DNA from: JBFXDI01 sp050181295
GTDB taxonomy: Bacteria; Pseudomonadota; Alphaproteobacteria; Rhizobiales; Aestuariivirgaceae
Direction: 5' to 3'
Assembly: GCA_050181295.1 (NCBI GenBank)
Contig: JBFXDI010000004.1
Coordinates: forward strand, 1-63,975
DNA length: 63,975 nt
Shown here: positions 47,333-54,395 of the stretch, piece by piece
How the letters are laid out: each line of letters opens with the position of its first letter
Position numbering within the stretch: the first letter of the stretch is position 1
Position numbers and translations under genes: made by a program
The notes under the pieces: generated by a model
What the model saw: the letters and a program-made list of their open reading frames with translations, nothing else
Database searches by the model: none
Told to the model about the DNA's origin: nothing

Positions 47333-47959
47333 ATGGACTGGGCTTCGTTCCTAGTAGCCTTTTTGAGTGGCGGTGCGCTCGTCTGGTTTGGTCAGCTTGG
47401 CCTTGACCGATGGCGACGCCCCATCATGGAGGTATCATATTCGCCAGAGCGCGGAAGCGAGGTGCAGCCCAAATTCGGGGGCGACATCTATTGTCGGCTC
47501 ATAGTCAAGAACAATGGGCAAACGACGATCCGCGACTGCACTGGGATGATCACACGCTTCACCCGACGAAAAGAAGGCGTCACGACGAATGCTAATGAGG
47601 TGATCCAACTTCGCTGGGCTCTCAGCCATGAAGACATACGCGACATTCCACGAGGAGCCTACTTTCATCTGGACGTCGTCGTGCGAACTTTTCTTGGTGG
47701 CCTCCCAGCGTTGGCCGTTTGCACAAATCGGCTACCTACCACCGGTCAAGCAGAAGTGCTTGGTGGCGATGGTGCATATGAAATCGACATACTGATCGCG
47801 GCCGACAATTCTCCGCCAGTGAAATGCACGCTGCTTTTGGATATCGACTACAGCGTTCCAAACAAGCTGTTCAAGGCAAAGCTAAAGGAGCGGGCTGAAT
47901 TGCCTTGGCCGTTTGGGTGGATGCGAAAGCGTCTCGCTCCAGCAGAAACCGGGCTCTGA
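47333..47959 (+). CDS. Hypothetical protein with an N-terminal membrane anchor
   Basis: 208 aa starting MDWASFLVAFLSGGALVWFG, a single membrane-spanning segment followed by RWRRP, then a soluble domain rich in beta strands (SYSPERGSEVQP; IYCRLIVKNNGQTTIRDC; YEIDILIAADNSPPVKCTLLLD). Presumably tethered to the inner membrane with the domain in the cytoplasm. The last codons lie in the first copy of an intergenic repeat (47939-48032). I recognise no family. Confidence 0.7.
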   Translation: MDWASFLVAFLSGGALVWFGQLGLDRWRRPIMEVSYSPERGSEVQPKFGGDIYCRLIVKNNGQTTIRDCTGMITRFTRRKEGVTTNANEVIQLRWALSHEDIRDIPRGAYFHLDVVVRTFLGGLPALAVCTNRLPTTGQAEVLGGDGAYEIDILIAADNSPPVKCTLLLDIDYSVPNKLFKAKLKERAELPWPFGWMRKRLAPAETGL

Positions 47960-48032
47960 CGGTTGGTAGCTCTATCCGCCGTCAGACAGCGTTCGAACGC
48001 GTCAAGCCCGCTCAGCGCCTGGCGCTAGCCCG
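47939..48032 (+). repeat. Inverted-repeat element, copy A
   Basis: About 94 bp matching the reverse complement of 53055-53147. A 21-bp identical core (47939-47959) is followed by the conserved blocks GGTAGC, GTCAGACAGC and TCAGCGCCTGGCG-TAGCCCG. TCTGACGG (47955-47962) and CCGTCAGA (47979-47986) can form a hairpin; a shorter TCTGA/TCAGA pair remains in copy B. Just downstream are a 12-bp palindrome (47989-48000, within the repeat) and a CATCTGCA/TGCAGATG hairpin (48065-48084). Confidence 0.75.
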
Positions 48033-48232
48033 CATAGCCGGCACGTTTCGTTGGTATCAGCCTTCATCTGCATTTTTGCAGATGGCGGTGGCTACCCCCT
48101 GCCCGCTCAAACACGCTGAAAACTCACGATCCTCTTCGGCTTCAAACGATAGGAAGCGATCACCACAAAGCCGCTTGCGTCTGTAGTAATGAGACAGGGA
48201 GTTCCCCTGCCTCGCTGGGACAGGAGCGAACC

Positions 48233-48472
48233 ATGACTACCGACGACCTCAAGCCGCTTCTCTGCACTCGCAGGCAGGCGGCGGAAATGATCGGCACCGG
48301 GATACCCACGATCAAGGTGCTGCAACAGAACGGCAAGCTTACGCCCATCAAGCTGTCAGGCACCGACCAGAGCACCACTTACTTCGCCGTGAGCGAAGTG
48401 CAGGCGCTCGTGGAGGAGATGCTGGACGAGGCAAAGCGGAAGCGCAAAGTCGAGCGGATCCGGACCAACTGA
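48233..48472 (+). CDS. Excisionase-like HTH DNA-binding protein
   Basis: 79 aa with a MerR/Xis-type helix-turn-helix (CTRRQAAEMIGTGIPTIKVL), a wing (NGKLTPIKLSGTDQSTTYFAV) and a basic helical end (EAKRKRKVERIRTN). CAGGAG lies about 7 nt before the ATG. Small proteins of this type act as recombination directionality factors or as regulators in integrated elements. It sits at the head of the Rep-like gene's transcript. Confidence 0.75.
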   Translation: MTTDDLKPLLCTRRQAAEMIGTGIPTIKVLQQNGKLTPIKLSGTDQSTTYFAVSEVQALVEEMLDEAKRKRKVERIRTN

Positions 48473-48482
48473 TGTCTTGAAC

Positions 48483-48519
48483 GAGAAATGCGCCCAGACG
48501 GCAATCTGAGCGCATTCTC
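48483..48519 (+). other. Hairpin between the HTH gene and the Rep-like gene
   Basis: GAGAAATGCGC (48483-48493) pairs with GCGCATTCTC (48510-48519) with one bulged A, and CAG/CTG extends the stem inward. No T-run follows, so it looks like an RNA processing or attenuating structure rather than a strong terminator. Confidence 0.5.
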
Positions 48520-48530
48520 AACTCTAGAGC

Positions 48531-48551
48531 AGCGAAGGAGGAAGCTTCGCT
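48531..48551 (+). promoter_or_regulatory. Hairpin presenting the ribosome-binding site of the Rep-like gene
   Basis: AGCGAAG (48531-48537) and CTTCGCT (48545-48551) form a perfect 7-bp stem whose 7-nt loop GAGGAAG holds most of the Shine-Dalgarno sequence. The ATG begins at the next base (48552). Translation of the initiator could be tuned by opening of this stem. Confidence 0.6.
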
Positions 48552-49397
48552 ATGAGCAGATTAGACACAGCGAGCGGCATCAGCAAGCGCTATGGCGTGA
48601 CGCATGTAGGCGCGAACGTCGACAGCCTAGACATTTTCGTCCGTACACGTCCGAAACGCATCTATGACCTGTACGAGATCAGCCCGCCACCAATCAGCAT
48701 CATCAGAGAGCACTTCGTCGGTGACGCGTTCCAGGGCTACATGATCGTGAACGACAAGCTCGACCTGCACGCGATCGAATGGCTGGCAGAGATGCAGCGA
48801 GCTTGCGCGAAGATGCCCGACAGCTTCCGCCTGAAACCAAGCATGCTGCATGTTGGCTGCGAGTATGTGACGGAAACGCGTCGACAGGCGGAAGCGCTGC
48901 AACAGCATGTCAGTCGGCGCCTGAGACTACTGCATAACAGGCAGAGAGGCATTCATGTGATCGGTAGCACGCATTATTGGAGCTTCGATCCGAAGTATCC
49001 AAAGCGCCCGAAGCAACGCAGCTTGATCAGCTACAGCGACTTGTCGGCCAGGACTACCAACGCCGATGATGCCTTCCGCCTCGAACTGAGATTGAGAGGG
49101 GAAGCGATCAAAGACTTAGAACTGGATGACATCAGCAAAATTGCTCGCATCAATCCGTATGAGCTTTTCGACAGGACGATGAAGTGGGTCACAACAGATG
49201 CAATCAGAAAGTGGGCTGAGTACCAGTGCAGGAAGATGACGTTCAGAAGCGACAGCGAGAGAGAAAGGCACATGAAGCAGATCATTGCCAATGCTGATCG
49301 CTTTTCACTGAACGTCGAGCGACGTTTTGACACGAGCGATCAGCGGGGCATTCTCGAGATCGTTCCGCGACATTTGAGCGATGTTGTCGTTCGCTAG
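48552..49397 (+). CDS. Putative replication initiator-like protein
   Basis: 281 aa. The middle contains HVIGSTHYWSFDPKYPKR followed about 40 residues later by FRLELRLRGEAIKDLEL. This pairing (a strand carrying YxGS/YWS, then RxELRLRG) resembles Rep_trans-type plasmid and phage replication proteins. The C-terminal third is helical and basic (AEYQCRKMTFRSDSERERHMKQ). The catalytic Tyr expected in a YDK-type motif is not clear (ISYSDLS lies at that place). The function is therefore tentative. Its RBS hairpin and the non-coding stretch downstream fit a replication module. Confidence 0.5.
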   Translation: MSRLDTASGISKRYGVTHVGANVDSLDIFVRTRPKRIYDLYEISPPPISIIREHFVGDAFQGYMIVNDKLDLHAIEWLAEMQRACAKMPDSFRLKPSMLHVGCEYVTETRRQAEALQQHVSRRLRLLHNRQRGIHVIGSTHYWSFDPKYPKRPKQRSLISYSDLSARTTNADDAFRLELRLRGEAIKDLELDDISKIARINPYELFDRTMKWVTTDAIRKWAEYQCRKMTFRSDSERERHMKQIIANADRFSLNVERRFDTSDQRGILEIVPRHLSDVVVR

Positions 49398-49822
49398 CAA
49401 ATGTGCGGTTGAGATCAGGATTTCGAGATCAGAGAGATTGAAGGAATGTGGGGTTATCACGTGAGTGGTCATCTGCGGGCTGTTCGATTGCTGGCTTGTA
49501 GAGGCAAGTGTCGGAACTGAGTGATGGCATTGCATGCTGCGAAGCGATCTTTCCGCTTTTGGTGATCAAGCGAGCGCAGCGAGCGGGCTTGCCGTTGATG
49601 AGCGGCTTTAGACCCACTGTCCGCTCAGGTCCCTGACGCGCTCACAAGCAAAGATACCGCACACATTCGACGGGCTTGCGGAAGTCTCTCGACCCCAAAT
49701 CAGACACGTCCAAGTCATCATCTGATGTTCAATCAGTTGTTCCAAAGGTGATCTGCCGCAGAATACTGGTAATTACAATTCCCGCTTGATTTTTATGCAT
49801 AGGTTTCCCTAGCGTCACGTGC
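49398..49822. other. 425-bp gap after the Rep-like gene (candidate origin or promoter region)
   Basis: No convincing gene on either strand. Visible are an inverted repeat TGAGCGG (49599-49605) / CCGCTCA (49621-49627), a tandem-like GCGAGCGCAGCGAGCGG stretch (49570-49586), and an A+T-rich run at 49760-49810 just before the next operon. The last part may hold the promoter of the 49823-52921 operon. Position beside a Rep-like gene makes an origin possible. Confidence 0.35.
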
Positions 49823-50314
49823 ATGAACCGCGTGCGCAGCAAAGACCCGAAGAAGCGGAGGAAGGAACCCCGCAACAAGATTGCGGTTCGCCTTCTCAAT
49901 GCCCTCACGGAGCGCACCTACCGGACACAGATCACGAACGGCAAGAAGCTGCTGCCCGGTGTCGACAACCGCTCATTGTGGGTTCGTCGCCTCAAGGACC
50001 TCATAGCCATCTACACGCTTGAGCTTGGCGGTATAGACGCGATCTCCCAGTTTGACTTCGACATGGTGCGCCGCTGCGCCACGATGAACGTGCTTTGCGA
50101 AATGATGGACGTGAAGCTTGCGAAGGACGGCAGCCTGCCGGGCGAGGATATCGACCTCTACCAGCGCCTCACGAACTCGCTCACCCGTACCTTCAAAGAA
50201 CTGCGCTCGACGCATGCGCCGTTCAAGCAGAGCGCTCGTACCCGCGCGAACGGCGATGCCCGTGCCTCCGCCTACGCCTCCGATATCGCCATTATCGATG
50301 CGGAGCTTGCGTGA
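49823..50314 (+). CDS. Phage-associated hypothetical protein (possible small-terminase-like)
   Basis: 163 aa. A basic N terminus (NRVRSKDPKKRRKEPRNK) is followed by NGKKLLPGVDNRSLWVRRLKDLIAIYTLELGG and a helical pair (MVRRCATMNVLCEMMDVKLAK; LYQRLTNSLTRTFKELR). The KLLPGVDxRSLWxRR pattern resembles a family I associate with alphaproteobacterial prophages, often near packaging genes; that is from memory, not a search. First gene of the unknown operon. It ends in an ATGA overlap with the next gene. Confidence 0.65.
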   Translation: MNRVRSKDPKKRRKEPRNKIAVRLLNALTERTYRTQITNGKKLLPGVDNRSLWVRRLKDLIAIYTLELGGIDAISQFDFDMVRRCATMNVLCEMMDVKLAKDGSLPGEDIDLYQRLTNSLTRTFKELRSTHAPFKQSARTRANGDARASAYASDIAIIDAELA

Positions 50315-51210
50315 TGGCTGCGAAGCGCAGAGACGTGCCGGTCGAGCCGAGGTCTCGCTACTGGTACCTGCTCAAGCACCTGCCCGATGCGCTCGGCATG
50401 ACGAGCAACATCAAGCTCGTCACCGACCAAGAGATCGTCGCCGCCCTCGACCGCGAGCTTGACCGTCTCTACGCGGCGAACGGCCTGTCACCCGAAGACC
50501 GCAGCGAAGCTGTCGAACTGCACCGCTGGTATGGCGTCCCGCTCCCGAAGCTGACGAAGTTCCCCGAGCCCGAGCGCAACTCCGAGCCATCGAAGCCCTA
50601 CAAACCGACCGCGAAGGAACGCAAGGCCATGCAAGCCGCGCGCTTCGCGCAGCTTCGTGCAGTCGCCTTCGAGTTCTCAATCACGATGGCAGAGCTTCGG
50701 CATGTGCTCGCCTCGATCAAGGCACCCGAGGATCCGCCATCGAGCGCAGAGGCCGTTCAGGCTGCGCTGCGTGCGCTTGACGACAGGCTTGCTCCGCTGA
50801 TGCAGCAGCCGATCCCGCTACCGAACGGCAAGTTCAGACGCGTCCGTGCCTCCGAGCCAGAGCCAAAGCAGAAGCCTCGCATCCTCCGCATCCGCTCCAC
50901 CGACACCGACTTGCCCGAGCCTGACTTACCCGAGCCAGAGGCTCCCCCGGCCCCGAACGTCGTCCCCATCACAGAGCGCAAGCGCATCCGCACTCAGAGC
51001 CACTGGTTGATACCGCTTGCTCCTGTCGCGCCGAGCCACAGCGCCGACGTGCTGTCCTTCGATCGCAACAACCCGAAGCATCTGCGCGCTGGAGCCGTCT
51101 ATCGCGGCTCCAAAGGCGATTTCCGCATTCGTGGCGACCACGAGATCGAACCGCCTGACGGCCCGACAGCCAAGAGCCCGCTCGTCCGCAAGTCTCGCAG
51201 GAGAAAATGA
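50314..51210 (+). CDS. Hypothetical protein with a proline-rich linker
   Basis: 298 aa, start ATG overlapping the previous TGA. The N-terminal part is helical (VTDQEIVAALDRELDRLYAA; FAFEFSITMAELRHVLASI-like segment near residue 125). A Pro/Glu linker (about 213-235, LPEPDLPEPEAPP) leads to a C-terminal module with LSFDRNNPKHLRAGAVYRG and FRIRGDHEIEPPDGP and a very basic end (RKSRRRK). No catalytic motif recognised. It overlaps the next gene by 4 nt. Confidence 0.65.
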   Translation: MAAKRRDVPVEPRSRYWYLLKHLPDALGMTSNIKLVTDQEIVAALDRELDRLYAANGLSPEDRSEAVELHRWYGVPLPKLTKFPEPERNSEPSKPYKPTAKERKAMQAARFAQLRAVAFEFSITMAELRHVLASIKAPEDPPSSAEAVQAALRALDDRLAPLMQQPIPLPNGKFRRVRASEPEPKQKPRILRIRSTDTDLPEPDLPEPEAPPAPNVVPITERKRIRTQSHWLIPLAPVAPSHSADVLSFDRNNPKHLRAGAVYRGSKGDFRIRGDHEIEPPDGPTAKSPLVRKSRRRK

Positions 51211-51956
51211 CCATGCCAAAGACCGCCCAAGCCAATCCCCAAGCCCTGCGTCATGACATCGTGCCGCAGAACATCGTGCCACTCGACATCAATGCGGGTG
51301 CCTTCGCGCAGTATCGCGACAAGGACCCTGACCCGGCACTCGACGCGATCATATCGGCCGTACAGGGCGCTCGCGATGCCGCTGAGCGTGTCGCGACGGC
51401 GCGCACGGCGATCTTGCAGGATCAGTCGATCACGGAACAGGCGCGTGCGATGAAGGCGCGCGCCTTGGTCGCGAACGTCCAGCAGAAGCACATGGAGCGG
51501 TTTGCGCGTGCGCATGCGCAAGTCTCCGATGCCATCGCGATGCTCAAGCAGCGCATGGCGATCCCAGCCCCTCTGTCGCAGATGGAGGCCGACGATCGCC
51601 GTGAAGTGAGGCGTGCCTTCGCCCAGATACCGCAGAGCGGCCGCTTCGACTTGCTGCTCCGCTTCGCCAACGTCGGCCAGGACTCGATGGTGCATGCCTT
51701 ACTTGGCACGGAAGCCTTCGTGCTCGGTATCGAGCCTGATCAGCATGCCGCGCTTGTCGAGCGCTGGCAGCGGCGTCGTTTTCCGCGCGAGTTCGATCAA
51801 GCCGGGCGCTTGAGCGAAGCGCTCGCGCAGTTCGTCAAGACCGGAAAGACCCTCGTGACCTTCCTCAACACGCTCGGCAACATCCCGCAGGCACCGCATG
51901 TCGAGGAGACGGCGAAGCGTGCCGCCGCCGCCATCGCGGCGCTCGATGGCAACTGA
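51207..51956 (+). CDS. Hypothetical helical protein
   Basis: 249 aa, almost entirely helical (DAIISAVQGARDAAERVATARTAI; ARALVANVQQKHMERFARAH). The second half (DRREVRRAFAQIPQSGRFDLLLRF...LLGTEAFVLGIEPDQHAALVERW) resembles the style of small helper proteins in prophage structural regions, but I cannot name a family. AGGAG fits either the ATG at 51207 (coupled by ATGA) or the one at 51213. Third gene of the operon. Confidence 0.65.
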   Translation: MTMPKTAQANPQALRHDIVPQNIVPLDINAGAFAQYRDKDPDPALDAIISAVQGARDAAERVATARTAILQDQSITEQARAMKARALVANVQQKHMERFARAHAQVSDAIAMLKQRMAIPAPLSQMEADDRREVRRAFAQIPQSGRFDLLLRFANVGQDSMVHALLGTEAFVLGIEPDQHAALVERWQRRRFPREFDQAGRLSEALAQFVKTGKTLVTFLNTLGNIPQAPHVEETAKRAAAAIAALDGN

Positions 51957-51964
51957 GGCCGATC

Positions 51965-52561
51965 ATGCATGTGAGCTATCCGCGCCGCCAGCGCCCGCGA
52001 AGCAAGCCGGTCGCGCCTGAACAGCAACCGACGAAAGAGCCCCACACCATGAAGATCACCCTGCGCCTCGAAGAGATGCGCGACCGCCTGAGCAAGCTCC
52101 CCGACAGCGTGTCCTCGATCGACGAGATCGATGAATGCGGGGCGACGCTCTACGAGGCGGCCGAAGACGGAAGCTTGCGCCTCGACCGGCAGACGCGCAC
52201 CTCATGGATCAACGACATCGACCGCATGATGGAGCATGACAAGCTGCGCAGCGACAACGAGCGCATGCGCCTCGAGCGCGACTGCCGCCTTGTCGAAGAG
52301 GCAGTCCGCAACGCCCTCACGAAAGTCGGTGTGAAGCCGAGCCTGATGGACGCCTGCGTCGCGCTGCAACTGCGCGAGATGAAGTTCACGGTCGACGACG
52401 ATGGCCGGGTCTTCGTGTTGGGCAAGCGCGGGTTCGCAGAGGCATCCATCGCAACGATCCAGTGGATGAACGAAGACGAGCGCGCGGCCTGCCTGCGCGA
52501 AGTGCAGCACAGCAGGCCGACAAATGGTGTCGCGCTCTTCGGACGAGGCTTGAAGGCGTGA
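51965..52561 (+). CDS. Hypothetical protein
   Basis: 198 aa, 8 nt after the previous stop, TGAGG 6 nt before the ATG. A basic N-terminal tail precedes MKITLRLEEMRDRLSKLPD (an alternative start at 52049). The rest is charged and helical, then a compact end with LMDACVALQLREMKFTVDDDGRVFVLGKRG and NEDERAACLREVQ. No recognised domain. Confidence 0.6.
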   Translation: MHVSYPRRQRPRSKPVAPEQQPTKEPHTMKITLRLEEMRDRLSKLPDSVSSIDEIDECGATLYEAAEDGSLRLDRQTRTSWINDIDRMMEHDKLRSDNERMRLERDCRLVEEAVRNALTKVGVKPSLMDACVALQLREMKFTVDDDGRVFVLGKRGFAEASIATIQWMNEDERAACLREVQHSRPTNGVALFGRGLKA

Positions 52562-52565
52562 CGTC

Positions 52566-52688
52566 ATGCCGGCGCAGCACCCGCGGCCCGAGCCAAAGCA
52601 CAAGGCACTGCGTCGTGATGGCAGGCGCTGGCCGCCTGCTTGGATCGCGTGGTTGCTGCGTCGATATCGGCAGCGGCGCAGACGATGA
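52566..52688 (+). CDS. 40-aa arginine-rich small ORF
   Basis: ATG at 52566, 4 nt after the previous stop, encodes 40 residues rich in Arg and Trp (RRDGRRWPPAWIAWLLRRYR). The TGA overlaps the next ATG (ATGA). The tight coupling on both sides argues for real translation; composition suggests a membrane- or nucleic-acid-binding peptide, or merely a translational bridge. No ribosome-binding site of its own. Confidence 0.45.
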   Translation: MPAQHPRPEPKHKALRRDGRRWPPAWIAWLLRRYRQRRRR

Positions 52689-52921
52689 AGTCGTTCCCAC
52701 CTCCGCAGCGTGTACCCGACTTGTCGGCCGTGTCCGACCGCTACCACTTCTTCTACCAACAGGAGCCAGACGGCAGCTATCGCCTGCACAAAGTCGTGCG
52801 GCGGCGTCTAGGCCACCTGTTCAAGCGCCTGCGCGAGTCCAGAGCCAAGATCACGGACGAGCTAATCGACGCCTTCATCGCGAAACTCAGGCGCGAAGCG
52901 ATCGGCTGCAATCGTTGGTGA
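52685..52921 (+). CDS. Small hypothetical protein (78 aa)
   Basis: 78 aa starting MKSFPPPQRVPDLSAVSDRY. Aromatic, then strongly basic helices (VVRRRLGHLFKRLRESRAKITDELIDAFIAKLRREA). The start overlaps the stop of the 40-aa ORF. Last gene of the operon; a terminator follows 66 nt later. The basic surface suggests nucleic-acid binding, but this is only compositional. Confidence 0.6.
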   Translation: MKSFPPPQRVPDLSAVSDRYHFFYQQEPDGSYRLHKVVRRRLGHLFKRLRESRAKITDELIDAFIAKLRREAIGCNRW

Positions 52922-52986
52922 TGCCGCTGCTTCCCCCGAAGACGGCATCACCCCAGCGACACGGGCTCGGCGGCACTGTGGCGCTG

Positions 52987-53027
52987 GAGACCCCTGCCGT
53001 AGTCTAGCTGCGGTGGGGGTCTCTTTC
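52987..53027 (+). terminator. Terminator of the unknown operon
   Basis: GAGACCCC (52987-52994) pairs with GGGGTCTC (53016-53023), with CCG/CGG pairing further in, followed by TTTCT. It closes the 49823-52921 operon. Confidence 0.75.
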
Positions 53028-53054
53028 TCCTGCGAGATCATCACGCGAGCACAA

Positions 53055-53147
53055 CGGGCTACGCCAGGCGCTGACGGCTGAAAGCTCTGTCCGGCTGTCT
53101 GACTGCTCTAGACCCGCTACCTACCCTCAGAGCCCGGTTTCTGCTGG
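53055..53147 (-). repeat. Inverted-repeat element, copy B
   Basis: The reverse complement of this stretch aligns with 47939-48032: a 21-bp identical core (53127-53147 here), then GGTAGC, GTCAGACAGC and TCAGCGCCTGGCG-TAGCCCG with diverged spacers. It lies between the unknown operon's terminator and the protease gene, 54 bp from the protease start. The rest of the 52922-53200 gap shows nothing else. Confidence 0.75.
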
Positions 53148-53200
53148 CTGTAGCCCGTCGACGCGTGCCTCTGTCGTGAAAGTTTGCTACGGGTTGCGAT

Positions 53201-54244
53201 ATGGCAACGCACTCCGTCGAAACTAAACCGCTCTCTCTTCTTTGGACGTATTTCATCCGACAGGCGGATGGTCAGTATGCGATCGAAAGCATGACTCCAA
53301 TTCCCCTGAGAGGTCCCGACGGTGACGAGGGTAATTTCTTTCCAGTTCGGGACGGTCTTGTAACCGCGCAACCCCGCTACACTGCCACAGTGTTGTCTAC
53401 GCTAGGCCTGTCTATCGTGCCCATTGTCGCCATGGTACCGGGTGAAGGTATCCTTCGATGTCTGGGCACGGGCTTTTTCGTTAGCGCCGATGGGCTTCTG
53501 ATCACCGCCGCGCATGTAGTCGCTGATCCAATCGAACGGAAGTATGGGGGTGTCCATGAGATCAATCACAACCATTGGCACCTAGGTGATTTAGAGCTTG
53601 GCGTCATGATCATGACGAACCCAGTCTTCCACCCCAAAGCGTGGCTGTTTCGGAAAATCAAATGGGCAGGTTTCCTAGCGGATCGGACCGAGCATCCGCT
53701 GCCATTCAGGGAAGCGGAACTCAAGCTGAATTCGGATGTCGCGATATGCAAAGTCGAGGATCCGCCTGATCACTCGGTCTATCAACCATTGGCAATTGTA
53801 CAGAAAGGCATCCGAGGTGTTGGCCTCGCGCTTGGGAAAAAGGCCTATGCCATAGGCTATCACGGTATGAAGGACACGACATTCGACCAGCAGGAGAACA
53901 TCCGGGAAGGCGACTTCAGCTTTAACCTTCACGTGTCCATTGGCGAAGTCTTAGAGCACCTTCCTGACAACACGACCAATCGTAGAGTGAAGACCCCCGG
54001 CGCATGCTTCTCGGCATCGCTTAAACTGACGGGCGGAATGAGCGGCAGCCCTATATTTGACGACGAGAGGCTTTACGTACATGGCGTGGCTAGTGGTAGT
54101 TATAGAGAAGACAGCTTCGGCTATGGGTCGATGTTGGCAGCGTCAATGAGCATGCCGATAGAGCCAATGGGTAATGTGACCCTGTTGCAGTTGATTGGTG
54201 AAGGCAAACACGGAATACCTCGGATCAGCATTGCAGGCGCCTGA
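53201..54244 (+). CDS. Trypsin-like serine protease
   Basis: 347 aa with a chymotrypsin-fold catalytic triad: His105 (LITAAHVVAD), Asp179 (LNSDVAICKV) and Ser281 (GGMSGSPIFDD). An N-terminal region of about 85 residues precedes GTGFFVSADG. There is no signal peptide, so it should act in the cytoplasm, unlike DegP-type proteases; no PDZ domain is seen. Composition is A+T-richer than the chromosome flanks. Stand-alone cytoplasmic trypsin-like proteases occur as cargo in mobile elements and in some defence systems. The target here is unknown. Confidence 0.85.
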   Translation: MATHSVETKPLSLLWTYFIRQADGQYAIESMTPIPLRGPDGDEGNFFPVRDGLVTAQPRYTATVLSTLGLSIVPIVAMVPGEGILRCLGTGFFVSADGLLITAAHVVADPIERKYGGVHEINHNHWHLGDLELGVMIMTNPVFHPKAWLFRKIKWAGFLADRTEHPLPFREAELKLNSDVAICKVEDPPDHSVYQPLAIVQKGIRGVGLALGKKAYAIGYHGMKDTTFDQQENIREGDFSFNLHVSIGEVLEHLPDNTTNRRVKTPGACFSASLKLTGGMSGSPIFDDERLYVHGVASGSYREDSFGYGSMLAASMSMPIEPMGNVTLLQLIGEGKHGIPRISIAGA

Positions 54245-54351
54245 CCGGCCCTCGTGATACGGGACGGATTCTTGAACCTTTGCGGGCTCAAGGATAGATT
54301 TTCTTACGTGAGGGTCCTGAGCGCCAATGCCCCCGGTCGGCTCAGGGAAAC

Positions 54352-54390
54352 GAGAAAGCCCTGCCACTCCAAAGGCAGGGCTTTCTCTTT
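54352..54390. terminator. Bidirectional terminator between the protease and ParB-domain genes
   Basis: A perfect 14-bp stem GAGAAAGCCCTGCC (54352-54365) / GGCAGGGCTTTCTC (54374-54387) with an 8-nt loop and short T-runs on both strands. It separates the convergent genes. A weaker CCTGAGC/GCTCAGG inverted repeat lies just before it. Confidence 0.85.
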
Positions 54391-54395
54391 GGTGC

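Noticed and set aside
49305..49917. Three reverse-strand frames (60-76 codons) in and around the non-coding gap after the Rep-like gene
   Set aside because: They overlap each other or the flanking genes, lack ribosome-binding sites and have unconvincing composition.
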